Assembly: GCA_963830485.1 (NCBI GenBank) | Contig: CAWHNE010000016.1 | Span: 156,086-220,085 of the forward strand | Source of the DNA: CAIWHR01 sp963830485 | Lineage (GTDB): Bacteria; Pseudomonadota; Gammaproteobacteria; Burkholderiales; Casimicrobiaceae | Length of the DNA: 64,000 nucleotides | Direction of reading: 5' to 3' | In this document: one piece after another, positions 40,940-49,612 of the stretch | Numbering within the stretch: the stretch's first letter is position 1 | Layout of the letters: each line of letters opens with the position of its first letter | The notes under the pieces: generated by a model | The model's input: the letters and a program-made list of their open reading frames with translations, nothing else | Databases searched by the model: none | What the model was told of the DNA's origin: nothing | Made by a program: the position numbers and the translations under genes

Positions 40940-43638
40940 TTGCCGGCCGCCCGGACGAGCGCCCCGACCCTGACGCGCTGCTCGCCCGGATCGAGGGGGA
41001 GCGCGCCCGCGCCGAACGCGGCCGGCTGAAGATCTTTTTCGGCGCTTCGCCAGGCGTGGGCAAGACCTACGCGATGCTGGCCGAAGCGCAGCTCCTGCGC
41101 GCGCAGGGACGCGACGTCGTCGTCGGCGTGGTCGAGACGCACGGCCGCAACGAGACCGCGCGGCTCCTGGCCGGCCTCGAGGTGCTGCCGCGCAAGCGCG
41201 TCGAGTACCGCGACCACGTACTCGAGGAGTTCGATCTCGACGCCGCGCTCGCGCGCAAGCCGGCGATCCTCCTCCTCGACGAGCTTGCGCACACCAACGC
41301 GCCCGGCTCACGCCACCCGAAGCGCTACCAGGACGTGCAGGAGCTGTTGGCGGCCGGCATCGACGTCTACACGACGGTCAACGTCCAGCACCTCGACAGC
41401 CTGAACGACATCGTCGGCGGCATCACCGGCATCAAGGTGCGCGAGACGCTGCCCGACCGCGTGTTCGACGACGCCGACGACGTCGTGCTGGTCGACCTGA
41501 CGCCCGACGACCTGCTGCAGCGGTTGAAGGAAGGGAAGGTCTACTTCCCCGAACAGGCCGCACGCGCGATCCAGAACTTCTTCCGCAAGGGCAACCTGCT
41601 CGCATTGCGCGAGCTGTCGTTGCGGCGCACCGCGGACCGCGTCGACACGCAGATGCGGACCTACCGCGTCGAGCACGTCGCTCGCGCGCCCGTCTGGAAG
41701 ACACGCGATTCGCTGCTGGTCGGCGTCGGCCCCGACCGCGGCGACGAATCGGTCGTGCGCGCGGCGGCCCGTCTCGCCGCCGCGCTCGATGCGAGCTGGC
41801 ACGCGGTCTACGTGGAGACGCCGGGACTCGCCCGCGCATCGCCCTCGCGGCGTCGCGCGATCCTCGCGACGTTGAAGCTCGCGCAGGAGCTGGGCGCGCA
41901 GACGGCGACGATCGGTGCACCGGACCCGGCGTCTGCCCTGGTCGACTACGCGCGCACGCACAATCTCGGCCGGCTCGTGCTCGGCCGGGTGGCCACGCGG
42001 CGCAGTTTCCTCGCTCAGTGGCGCCATGGGCAGGCCTGGCGCGCGAGCGCGCTGGCGCCCGACCTCGACGTCGTGCTGATCGGCCGCGAGTCGTCACAGG
42101 AAGCGCCGTCGCCGGAGCCGGAGCCCGGCGAGCCCACGTTCGCGCTATGGCGCCGGTATGGCGGCGCGCTTGCCTTGTCGGCGGCGGCGACGCTCATCTC
42201 CTTCCCGCTGCAGCACTGGTTCGAGCGGTCGAACATCGTGATGCTGTTCCTGCTCGCGGTCGTCGGCGCCGCGCTGGCCTTCGGGCGCGGACCGGCCATC
42301 GTCGCGGCGGTCGTCAACGTGCTCGCGTTCGACTTCTTCCTCGTGCCACCGCAGTTCTCGTTCGCGGTGTCCGACGCGCAGTACGTGTTCACATTCATCG
42401 TGATGCTGATCGTCGGGCTCGTCGTCGGCCAGCTGACGGCGACGCTCGGCCACCAGGCGCACTTCGCCTCGCAGGGCGAGGAGCGCGCCCGGCGGCTCTT
42501 CGAGATGGCGCGCGAGCTCTCGGCCGCGCTCGCTCCGGAGCAGGTGGGCGAGATCGGGGAGCGCTACGTCGCCGCCGCGAGCCGCGGCAAGGCCGCGGTC
42601 CTCATGCTCGAGGAGGACGAAACGCTGCGACCCGCGGCAGTGGAAAGCGGAAAGATCGAAGTCGACATGGCGATTGCGCGCTGGTGCGTCGACCATGCGG
42701 AGCCCGCCGGCACCGGCACCGACACGCTGCCCGCGGCCGGGAAGCTCTACCTGCCGCTCAAGGCACCGGTGCGAACGCGCGGCGCGCTCGTCTTCGAGCC
42801 AGCCGACGCAGGTCAGCTCATGATCCCGGAGCAGCGGCGGCTGCTCGAAACCTGCGCCGCGCTGATCGCGATCGCGCTCGAGCGCGTGCACTTCGTCACC
42901 GTCGCGCAGCGGACACTCGTCGACATGGAGTCCGAGCGGTTGCGCAACTCGGTGCTGGCGGCGCTCTCGCACGACCTGCGCACCCCGCTGACCGCGCTCG
43001 TCGGCCTGTCGGAAACGCTCGCGCAGGAGCTCGCGCGCGAGCCGCGCCCACCCGGGAGCGATGCGAAGGCGCTCGCGATCCGCGACCAGGCGCGGCGGAC
43101 GGCGCAGCTCGTCGACAATCTCCTCGAGATGGCACGCCTCGAGGCAGGCCGCACCGACGTGCGCAGGGACTGGCAGTCGCTCGAGGAACTCGTCGGCAGC
43201 TCGCTCGCGGCGCTCGAGCCCGCGCTTGCGGGTCGGCAGGTCGACGTGGCACTGCCGCCCGACCTGCCGCTCGTCAACTGTGACGGCGCGCTGATCGAGC
43301 GCGTGCTCGTCAATCTCCTGGAAAACGCGACGAAGTACACGCCGCCGGGCTCGCCGATCCGCGTCGCGGCACGCGCGACGGACGACACGATCGAGGTCGC
43401 GGTCGAGGACCGCGGCCCCGGCTTGCCGCCCGGCCGCGAACTTGCGATCTTCGAAAAATTCACGCGAGGCAATCAGGAATCGGTCGTGCCTGGCGTGGGC
43501 CTCGGGCTCGCGATCTGCCGCGCGATCGTCGAGGCGCATCGCGGCACGATCCGCGCTGAAAACCGCGATGGCGGCGGCGCGCGCTTCGTGTTCACGCTGC
43601 CCGCCGAAGAGCCGCCACCGCCACCGACCGAAGCCTGA
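40936..43638 (+). CDS. kdpD: KdpD sensor histidine kinase
   Basis: KdpD senses K+ limitation and osmotic stress and phosphorylates KdpE. The 900-residue protein contains the N-terminal KdpD domain with Walker A (FGASPGVGKTYAML, K43) and the LLDELAHTNAPGSRH segment, a UspA-like domain (about 245-375), four membrane spans (about 405-510), a GAF-like region, the HisKA helix with H679 in ALSHDLRTPLTAL, and the HATPase domain (NLLENATKYTPPGSP; GLGLAICRAIVEAH). The C-terminus is P/E-rich. It overlaps kdpC by 4 bp and is followed by kdpE 4 bp later. Confidence 0.96.
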   Translation: MIAGRPDERPDPDALLARIEGERARAERGRLKIFFGASPGVGKTYAMLAEAQLLRAQGRDVVVGVVETHGRNETARLLAGLEVLPRKRVEYRDHVLEEFDLDAALARKPAILLLDELAHTNAPGSRHPKRYQDVQELLAAGIDVYTTVNVQHLDSLNDIVGGITGIKVRETLPDRVFDDADDVVLVDLTPDDLLQRLKEGKVYFPEQAARAIQNFFRKGNLLALRELSLRRTADRVDTQMRTYRVEHVARAPVWKTRDSLLVGVGPDRGDESVVRAAARLAAALDASWHAVYVETPGLARASPSRRRAILATLKLAQELGAQTATIGAPDPASALVDYARTHNLGRLVLGRVATRRSFLAQWRHGQAWRASALAPDLDVVLIGRESSQEAPSPEPEPGEPTFALWRRYGGALALSAAATLISFPLQHWFERSNIVMLFLLAVVGAALAFGRGPAIVAAVVNVLAFDFFLVPPQFSFAVSDAQYVFTFIVMLIVGLVVGQLTATLGHQAHFASQGEERARRLFEMARELSAALAPEQVGEIGERYVAAASRGKAAVLMLEEDETLRPAAVESGKIEVDMAIARWCVDHAEPAGTGTDTLPAAGKLYLPLKAPVRTRGALVFEPADAGQLMIPEQRRLLETCAALIAIALERVHFVTVAQRTLVDMESERLRNSVLAALSHDLRTPLTALVGLSETLAQELAREPRPPGSDAKALAIRDQARRTAQLVDNLLEMARLEAGRTDVRRDWQSLEELVGSSLAALEPALAGRQVDVALPPDLPLVNCDGALIERVLVNLLENATKYTPPGSPIRVAARATDDTIEVAVEDRGPGLPPGRELAIFEKFTRGNQESVVPGVGLGLAICRAIVEAHRGTIRAENRDGGGARFVFTLPAEEPPPPPTEA

Positions 43639-43642
43639 CGCG

Positions 43643-44344
43643 ATGCCGGCCGACACCGCACCGCAGATCCTCGTCGTCGAGGACGATCGCGAGATCCGCC
43701 GCTTCGTCCGCGCGGCGCTGGAGGACGAGGGCTATCGCGTCTGCGAAGCCGAAACGGTCCAGCGCGGCGTCATCGAGGCGGGCACGCGCAAGCCCGACGT
43801 CGCGATTCTCGATCTCGGCCTGCCGGATCGCGATGGCGTGGAATTCATTCGCGAGGTGCGCGCCTTCTCGTCGCTGCCGATCCTCGTCTTGTCCGCACGC
43901 ACCGAAGAATCGGCTAAGGTCGAAGCACTCGACGCCGGCGCGGACGACTATCTGACCAAGCCCTTCGGGGTCGCCGAGCTCACGGCGCGGCTGCGCGCGA
44001 TGCTACGCCGTGGCGTGCGTGGCGCCGGGAGCGATGCGCCGGTCATCGAATTCGCCGACGTCACGGTCGATCTCGCGAACCGCAACGTCACGCGCAATGG
44101 AAGCGCCGTGCACCTGACGCCGGTCGAGTTCCGGCTGCTCGCACAGCTCGTCGCGCATCCGGGCAAGGTGCTCACACACCGGATGCTCCTCCGCGAAGTC
44201 TGGGGACCGTCGCACATCGAGCACAGCCACTACCTGCGCATCTACATGGCGCATCTGCGGGCGAAGCTCGAGGCCGATCCCGCGCGGCCGCGGCATCTCA
44301 TCACCGAGACCGGCGTCGGCTACCGCTTCGTCGCTCGACCATAG
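43643..44344 (+). CDS. kdpE: KdpE response regulator
   Basis: This OmpR/PhoB-type regulator of 233 residues is activated by KdpD and switches on kdpFABC. The receiver domain has VVEDDREIRR (acidic pocket), the phosphorylated D57 in AILDLGLPDRDG, LVLSART, and K in YLTKPF. The C-terminal winged helix includes HLTPVEFRLLAQLVAHPGKV and the closing ETGVGYRFV. The ATG at 43643 is 4 bp after kdpD. It is the last kdp gene, and proA begins 36 bp later behind its own -10 element. Confidence 0.96.
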   Translation: MPADTAPQILVVEDDREIRRFVRAALEDEGYRVCEAETVQRGVIEAGTRKPDVAILDLGLPDRDGVEFIREVRAFSSLPILVLSARTEESAKVEALDAGADDYLTKPFGVAELTARLRAMLRRGVRGAGSDAPVIEFADVTVDLANRNVTRNGSAVHLTPVEFRLLAQLVAHPGKVLTHRMLLREVWGPSHIEHSHYLRIYMAHLRAKLEADPARPRHLITETGVGYRFVARP

Positions 44345-44368
44345 CAGCGGCGCCCGACCCAATGGCGC

Positions 44369-44374
44369 TACAAT
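44369..44374 (+). promoter_or_regulatory. -10 element of proA (likely leaderless)
   Basis: TACAAT is exactly 6 nt upstream of the proA ATG at 44381. Transcription would begin at or beside the A of the start codon. I see no ribosome-binding site in between. The -35 region is not recognisable. Confidence 0.5.
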
Positions 44375-44380
44375 GCGCGC

Positions 44381-45673
44381 ATGGGACACGTCGTCATTCC
44401 CGGTCTCGGCACCTTCGCCGACCTGCAGGCGTACATGGACGGCGTCGGCGCTGCGGCACGCGCCGCGGCGCGCCACGTCGCGCGCGCGGACACGAAGACG
44501 AAGAACGGCGCGCTCGAGGCCATGGCCGCCGCGATCCGGCGAGATGCGGCCCGGCTCGCCGCCGCCAACGCTGCCGACGTCGCCGCGGCGAAGGCGACCG
44601 GGCACGACGCCGCGTTCGTCGATCGGCTGACGCTCACGCCGGCGACGATCGAGTCGATGGCGAAGGGACTCGAGGAGATCGCCGCGCTGCCCGATCCCGT
44701 CGGCGAAATCAGCGAGCTCAAGTTCCGGCCGTCCGGTATCCAGGTCGGCCACATGCGCGTGCCGCTCGGCGTCGTCGGCGTCGTCTACGAATCGCGGCCG
44801 AACGTCACCGCCGATGCCGCCGGGTTGTGCCTCAAGGCCGGCAACGCGACGATCCTGCGCGGCGGCTCCGAGGCGCTCGCGAGCAACCAGGCGATTGCCG
44901 CATGCGTCCACGAGGGGCTCGCCGCGACCGGCTTGCCCCAGCCCGCTGTGCAGGTGATCGCGACCACCGACCGCGACGCTGTCGGCATGCTCATCGCCGA
45001 CGAGAAGCACGTAGACGTGATCGTGCCGCGCGGCGGCAAGAGCCTGACCGAGCGCATCTCGAAGGAGGCGAAGGTGCCGGTGATCCGGCATCTCGACGGC
45101 GTCTGTCACGTCTATGTCGACGCGGCGGCCGATCCCGCGATGGCGATTCGGATCGCCGACAACGCGAAGACGCAGCGTTACTCGCCGTGCAACACGATGG
45201 AGACGCTGCTCGTCCACGTGGGCATCGCACCGGGCGTCCTCCCGCCGCTTGCCGCGATCTACGCAGCCAAGGGCGTCGAGCTCCGCGGCTGCGAGCGCGC
45301 ACGCGCGGTGGTCCCGGCGATGAAGACGGCGACGGAGAACGACTGGTACACCGAGTATCTGGGACCGATCCTCGCGGTGCGGATCGTCGACGACCTCGAC
45401 ACGGCGATCGCCCACATCGCTAAGTACGGCTCGCAACACACGGACGCGATCGTCACCAACGATCATGCGGCGGCGATGCGCTTCCTGCGCGAGGTCGACT
45501 CGAGCTCGGTGATGGTCAACGCGTCGACGCGCTTCGCCGACGGCTTCGAGTATGGGCTCGGCGCGGAGATCGGCATCTCGACCAATAAGCTGCACGCCCG
45601 CGGACCGGTCGGGCTCGAGGGCCTCACGAGCCGCAAGTGGATCGTGCTTGGCTCGGGCCAGATCCGCGAATAA
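44381..45673 (+). CDS. proA: Gamma-glutamyl phosphate reductase
   Basis: ProA reduces glutamyl-5-phosphate with NADPH in proline synthesis. The 430-residue protein has the aldehyde-dehydrogenase-like fold with RHVARADTKTKNGALEAMA near the start, PLGVVGVVYESRPNVT, LRGGSEALASN, VPRGGKSL, the catalytic cysteine in YSPCNTMETLLVH, and FADGFEYGLGAEIGIST near the end. In other betaproteobacteria proA is followed closely by nadD; here five unrelated genes intervene. The start has a -10-like hexamer 6 nt upstream and no ribosome site. Confidence 0.96.
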   Translation: MGHVVIPGLGTFADLQAYMDGVGAAARAAARHVARADTKTKNGALEAMAAAIRRDAARLAAANAADVAAAKATGHDAAFVDRLTLTPATIESMAKGLEEIAALPDPVGEISELKFRPSGIQVGHMRVPLGVVGVVYESRPNVTADAAGLCLKAGNATILRGGSEALASNQAIAACVHEGLAATGLPQPAVQVIATTDRDAVGMLIADEKHVDVIVPRGGKSLTERISKEAKVPVIRHLDGVCHVYVDAAADPAMAIRIADNAKTQRYSPCNTMETLLVHVGIAPGVLPPLAAIYAAKGVELRGCERARAVVPAMKTATENDWYTEYLGPILAVRIVDDLDTAIAHIAKYGSQHTDAIVTNDHAAAMRFLREVDSSSVMVNASTRFADGFEYGLGAEIGISTNKLHARGPVGLEGLTSRKWIVLGSGQIRE

Positions 45674-45674
45674 T

Positions 45675-45745
45675 GGGGACAGACCACGCTTTCCGGCGGG
45701 CACGGCGCCCGCACGCTGAGAACGTGGAAAACGTGGTCTGTCCCC
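45675..45745. repeat. REP-like palindrome between proA and the DsrE gene
   Basis: Arms GGGGACAGACCACGCTTTCC (45675-45694) and GGAAAACGTGGTCTGTCCCC (45726-45745), with one mismatch, begin 1 bp after the proA stop. The arms match those at 691-765. A ribosome site (GGAGG, 45750-45754) follows 4 bp after the right arm. Confidence 0.85.
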
Positions 45746-45759
45746 GATTGGAGGTTTCG

Positions 45760-46176
45760 ATGATCGTTCGTATCCGACTCGCCGTCGCGCTTCTCGTCGC
45801 CGCGGCCGCGCTCGCACTCGCGCTCCCCGCGCTCGCCGAGAAGATCGTCCTCCAGGTGAGCGACGGGAATCCGGTGACGTGGAACCAGGCGCTCAACGTT
45901 GTCGGCAACCTGCGCGAGGCGTACGGCGCGGGCACCGAGATCGAGCTCGTCGCCTTCGGGCAGGGCATCAACATGCTGAGGCTCGACGCGCCGGTCGCTT
46001 CAAGGCTCGTCGACGCGCAGAAGTCTCAGGGCGCGAAGATCTACGCGTGTGAGAACTCGATGGCGCGCCAGAAGCTCGCGCGCGACGACATGGCACCCGG
46101 CCTGCTCTACGTGCGCGCCGGCGTCGAGCACATCATCACGCGGCAGCGCGAGGGCTGGGTCAACCTCCGGCCGTAG
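45760..46176 (+). CDS. DsrE-like protein with signal peptide
   Basis: The 138-residue protein opens with a clear signal peptide (RIRLAVALLVAAAALALALP, then ALAEK) and continues as a DsrE/DsrF-type alpha/beta fold: KIVLQVSDGNPVTWNQALNV, LVAFGQGINMLRLDAPVA and AKIYACENSMARQKLARDDM. The cysteine in YACENSM is at the position of the conserved cysteine in DsrE relatives that handle sulfur. Export to the periplasm suggests a role outside the cytoplasmic sulfur relay. The function is not known to me. It is preceded by GGAGG (45750-45754) and a REP-like repeat, and followed by a cation transporter 10 bp later. Confidence 0.75.
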   Translation: MIVRIRLAVALLVAAAALALALPALAEKIVLQVSDGNPVTWNQALNVVGNLREAYGAGTEIELVAFGQGINMLRLDAPVASRLVDAQKSQGAKIYACENSMARQKLARDDMAPGLLYVRAGVEHIITRQREGWVNLRP

Positions 46177-46186
46177 GCGGGGGACG

Positions 46187-47056
46187 ATGTCCGCCTCCGT
46201 CTCGCTGTCGATCGCGACCAACACCGCGATCGCGCTCTCGAAAGGCTTCGGGTGGTTCGTCACCGGCTCGCCGACCTTGTTCGCCGAGACGGTCCACTCG
46301 CTCGCGGACGTCGGCAACCAGGTGTTGCTCAAGGTCGGCGAGGTGCGCGGCCGTGCCGGCCCGGACCGTGTGCACCCGTTCGGCCGCGGCCAGGAGAAAT
46401 TCTTCTGGGCGCTCGTCTCGGCGGTCAGCGTGTTCTTCGTCGGCTGCGGCATCAATCTCTACCACGGCATTCACGCGCTGCTCTCGCCGGTAGCGGTGGA
46501 ACCGTTCACGCCGCTCGTGGTGGGGCTTCTGTTGTTCGCGCTGGCGCTCGAGGCGTGGACGTTCACGGTTGCGCTGCGGGAGATCGGCGGGCTCTCCGGG
46601 CTGCGCGCCAACCGGAACAATGTAACGGTGCTCGCCGTGCTGCTCGAGGACGCGGTCGCGCTCCTCGGCATCGCGCTGACGCTGCTCGTCGCGGGGGTCT
46701 CGATGCTTGCAGGACCGCGACCGGAGTTCGACGCCATCGTCGCGATCGTCGTTGGCGTGCTGCTCGGCGCGATGGCGCTCTTCCTCGCCGCACTCAACCG
46801 CCGACTGCTGATCGACGCGTCCGACCCGGTGGTCGACCGTGCGGCCGAGACGTGGCTCGAACGCCAGGGGATCGCGGCCGACGTTCGCTCGCTCCTGGTG
46901 GACGACCGCCGCGCGGTCGTCTTCGTGCACGCGCGCGACGAGGTGCCACGCTCGCACGCGCTCGGGCAGGCGCTCAAGGCGCATCTCGAGTCCGACCACG
47001 ATCGGACCGTCGATGCCGTCTACTGGAAGTTCCGGAACAACCCAGCGGCACCGTAG
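46187..47056 (+). CDS. Cation diffusion facilitator family transporter
   Basis: The 289-residue inner-membrane protein has about five or six spans. The TM2 metal-site segment AETVHSLADVGNQ carries the H-D pair and the TM5 segment LLEDAVALLGIAL an E-D pair, in place of the usual histidine/aspartate. HPFGRGQEKFFWALVSAVSVF is typical of the SLC30A9-like branch of the CDF family. The C-terminal cytoplasmic domain (RSLLVDDRRAVVFVHARDEV) is of the short dimerisation type. Zn2+ or another divalent ion is the probable substrate, with proton exchange. The gene sits 10 bp after the DsrE-like gene. Confidence 0.85.
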   Translation: MSASVSLSIATNTAIALSKGFGWFVTGSPTLFAETVHSLADVGNQVLLKVGEVRGRAGPDRVHPFGRGQEKFFWALVSAVSVFFVGCGINLYHGIHALLSPVAVEPFTPLVVGLLLFALALEAWTFTVALREIGGLSGLRANRNNVTVLAVLLEDAVALLGIALTLLVAGVSMLAGPRPEFDAIVAIVVGVLLGAMALFLAALNRRLLIDASDPVVDRAAETWLERQGIAADVRSLLVDDRRAVVFVHARDEVPRSHALGQALKAHLESDHDRTVDAVYWKFRNNPAAP

Positions 47057-47070
47057 CTTCGGGAGGTCCC

Positions 47071-47355
47071 ATGGCGAAGGCGATCTGGAAGGACGCCGTG
47101 CTGGCGCAGAGCAACGCGACCATCGTGGTCGAAGGCAATCACTACTTTCCGCCGGATTCGATCGCTCGCGCGCACTTCCGCCCGAGCAACACGCACACGG
47201 TGTGCGGCTGGAAAGGCACCGCGAGCTATTACGACGTCGTCGTCGGCGATGCCGTGAACCCCGACGCTGCGTGGTACTACCCGACGACGAAGGACGCGGC
47301 CAAGGAAATCGAAGGCTACGTCGCCTTCTGGCACGGCGTCACTATCGAGCGCTGA
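47071..47355 (+). CDS. DUF427 domain protein
   Basis: This 94-residue protein is a full-length single DUF427 domain: MAKAIWKDAVLAQSNATIVV, the VEGNHYFPPDSI segment, then THTVCGWKGTASYYDVVVGD and AWYYPTTKDAAKEIEGYVAF. The family is widespread and compact but of unknown biochemical role. The start has GGGAGG at 47061-47066. Its TGA overlaps the next start codon (TGATG), so it is coupled to the DUF924 gene. Confidence 0.9.
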   Translation: MAKAIWKDAVLAQSNATIVVEGNHYFPPDSIARAHFRPSNTHTVCGWKGTASYYDVVVGDAVNPDAAWYYPTTKDAAKEIEGYVAFWHGVTIER

Positions 47356-47939
47356 TGCATGGCATGATGACCGCCCCGCTCGCGCAGGACGAGGTCCTCG
47401 CGTTCTGGTTCGGCTCCGCGCCGCACGCTGCGCGCGCCGCCTGGTTCCGCAAGGATCCCGCGTTCGACGCCGAGATCCGTTCGCGCTTCGGCCCGGCGAT
47501 CGAGGCGGCACTCGCAGGCGAACACCGTGACTGGACGGCGACACCACGCGGATCGCTCGCGCGCGTCCTCCTGCTCGACCAGTTCACACGCAATGCTTTC
47601 CGCGACACGCCGCGCGCGTTCGCGGGCGATACGCAGGCGCTCGCGACGGCGCAGGCCGCCGTCGACGCCGGCCAGGATCGCGCGCTCGACCGCCACGAGC
47701 GCACATTTCTGTACCTGCCGTTCGAGCACGCCGAAGATCGGATCGTGCAGGAGCGCTCGCTTTCGCTGTTCCGCGCACTGGCCGCCGAGATGGGCGAGCC
47801 CGGCAATCTCGAATGGGCGGAGAAGCACGCGGCAATCATCCGCCGCTTCGGCCGCTACCCGCACCGGAACGCGATCCTCGGCCGCGCGTCGACCCCCGAG
47901 GAGGTCGCGTTCCTGCGCGAGCCGGGCTCGTCGTTCTGA
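47355..47939 (+). CDS. DUF924 family protein
   Basis: The 194-residue protein matches the DUF924/YqcI-like all-helical family: DEVLAFWFGSA at the start, AAWFRKDPAFDAEIRSRFGP, LARVLLLDQFTRNAFRDTPR, and the C-terminal FGRYPHRNAILGRASTPEE. Structures of relatives show a TPR-like helical fold, but no function is established as far as I know. ATG 47355 overlaps the previous stop; Met codons at 47364 and 47367 are alternatives. It precedes the antiporter gene by 38 bp. Confidence 0.88.
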   Translation: MHGMMTAPLAQDEVLAFWFGSAPHAARAAWFRKDPAFDAEIRSRFGPAIEAALAGEHRDWTATPRGSLARVLLLDQFTRNAFRDTPRAFAGDTQALATAQAAVDAGQDRALDRHERTFLYLPFEHAEDRIVQERSLSLFRALAAEMGEPGNLEWAEKHAAIIRRFGRYPHRNAILGRASTPEEVAFLREPGSSF

Positions 47940-47965
47940 CGGCGCCGCAGGGCGCGTCGCGCAAG

Positions 47966-47971
47966 TACAAT
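47966..47971 (+). promoter_or_regulatory. -10 element of the antiporter gene (likely leaderless)
   Basis: TACAAT lies exactly 6 nt upstream of the TTG start at 47978, the same spacing as at proA and the cyclo-ligase. No ribosome-binding site fits between them. Confidence 0.45.
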
Positions 47972-47977
47972 CGCCGC

Positions 47978-49591
47978 TTGGAAACGATCGAACTCGCGCT
48001 CGCGCTGGTCCTCGCCGTCGCCGCGATCGGCGCGCTCGCGCGGTGGACGCCACTGCCGTTGCCGATGCTGCTCGTGGTCGGCGGCGCTGCGCTGTCGTTC
48101 CTGCCGGGCCTCTCCGACGTCGAGCTCGACCCCGACGTCTTCTTCCTGTTGTTCGTGCCGCTCCTGCTGTTCGGCGACGGGTGGCAGTTTCCCAAGCGCG
48201 AGTTCGTGAGCTACCTGCGGCCGATTCTCTTGCTCGCGCTCGGCCTCGTCGCGGCGACCGTCGTCGTCGTCGGCTACACGATGCATTGGCTGATCCCGTC
48301 GCTCCCGCTCGCCGCGGCCTTCGCGCTTGGCGCCATCGTCTCGCCGACGGATGCCGTCGCCACCGCCGCGGTCACGACGAGGCTTCCCCTGCCGTCGCGC
48401 GCGACGCACATCCTTAACGGCGAGAGCCTGATCAACGACGCATCGGGCCTGGTCGCGTTCAAGTTCGCCGTCGCCGCCGTCGCGACCGGCGCGTTCTCGT
48501 GGCTCGAGGCCGGCACCTCGCTCGTGCTCCTCGCCGGCGGCGGCACGCTGGCGGGCCTCGCCGTCGCCGCGCTGATCGGCGAAGTGCGCGTGCGCCTGAT
48601 GCGCTTCTGCGTCGACGATCCCACGATCCAGACGATGTTGTCGCTCCTTACGCCATATGCCGCATATCTCGTGGCAGAGCGTCTTTCCGTATCGGGAATT
48701 CTCGCCGTCGTCGCTGCGGGCTTCTACGCCGGCATGCACGACACGAAGCACCTGTCGGTCGCCACGCGCCGCCACGCGTGGGAAGTGTGGGAGATGCTGC
48801 TCTACGTGTTCAACGGGCTCGCCTTCCTGCTGCTCGGTCTCCAGCTCAAGGGCGTCCTCGAACGGATGCACGGAGAATCGTGGTCAAGCCTCGCGGGCTA
48901 CGCATTCGCGCTCTACGCGACTGTCACGGTCGTGCGCCTCCTGTGGGTCTATCCGGGAACGTACCTGCCGATTCTCCTGTCGCGGCGCATCCTCGAGCGC
49001 GAGGGCTGGCGCGACCCGCGTGCGGTGTTCCTCGTCGGCTGGGCCGGGATTCGCGGATCGGTGACGCTCGCGGCCGCGTTGTCGATCCCCTTCTCGACTT
49101 CGCCCGGCGTGCCGTTCCCCGGGCGCAGCCTGATCCTGTTCCTCGCGGGCACGACGATCGTGCTGACGCTCGCGATCAACGGACTCACGCTGCCCGCGTT
49201 CATCCGGATGCTGAACGTCCGCCGCGACGGCGGCGCGGACCGCGAGGAGCGCGCGGCGCGACTCGCCGTCGCGCAAGCGGCTGCCAACGCGATCCGCGTC
49301 GAGATCCCGCATCTCGCGCGTCCGGAGGAGATCGCGTTCGCCGAGCGGCTGATCGCCGACTACGAAGCCCGGCTCCACCGCCACTCCGCCAACGGGCCAC
49401 GGCGCGACCACCTGGAAGCGGTCGCAGCGGTTGAACGCCGATTGAAGCTCGCGGCGCTCGCCGCCGAGCGCGCCGAGCTCCATTCGCTCCACGACACGCT
49501 CGTCATCAACGAGCAGACGCTGCGCGCCGTCGAGGCTGAGATCGATCACGCCGAGACGCTCGTCAACGGCGTCCCGCGCGGCAGCCATTGA
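47978..49591 (+). CDS. Na+/H+ antiporter, CPA1 family
   Basis: The 537-residue inner-membrane protein has about twelve spans in its first 400 residues and a charged cytoplasmic tail. The CPA1 signatures are FFLLFVPLLLFGDGWQ (TM3), LGAIVSPTDAVATAAV (ion-binding unwound helix), and ILNGESLINDASGLVAFKFA (the N-D pair). VGWAGIRGSVTLAAALSIP is the conserved TM near the end. The tail after residue 410 contains RIEIPHLARPEEIAF-type helical repeats. I choose the TTG start at 47978 because the frame has no suitable ATG and a -10 element precedes it by 6 nt. Na+ versus K+ selectivity cannot be told. Confidence 0.9.
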   Translation: METIELALALVLAVAAIGALARWTPLPLPMLLVVGGAALSFLPGLSDVELDPDVFFLLFVPLLLFGDGWQFPKREFVSYLRPILLLALGLVAATVVVVGYTMHWLIPSLPLAAAFALGAIVSPTDAVATAAVTTRLPLPSRATHILNGESLINDASGLVAFKFAVAAVATGAFSWLEAGTSLVLLAGGGTLAGLAVAALIGEVRVRLMRFCVDDPTIQTMLSLLTPYAAYLVAERLSVSGILAVVAAGFYAGMHDTKHLSVATRRHAWEVWEMLLYVFNGLAFLLLGLQLKGVLERMHGESWSSLAGYAFALYATVTVVRLLWVYPGTYLPILLSRRILEREGWRDPRAVFLVGWAGIRGSVTLAAALSIPFSTSPGVPFPGRSLILFLAGTTIVLTLAINGLTLPAFIRMLNVRRDGGADREERAARLAVAQAAANAIRVEIPHLARPEEIAFAERLIADYEARLHRHSANGPRRDHLEAVAAVERRLKLAALAAERAELHSLHDTLVINEQTLRAVEAEIDHAETLVNGVPRGSH

Positions 49592-49612
49592 GCGCGCGCG
49601 GGCGAAGGCGCC

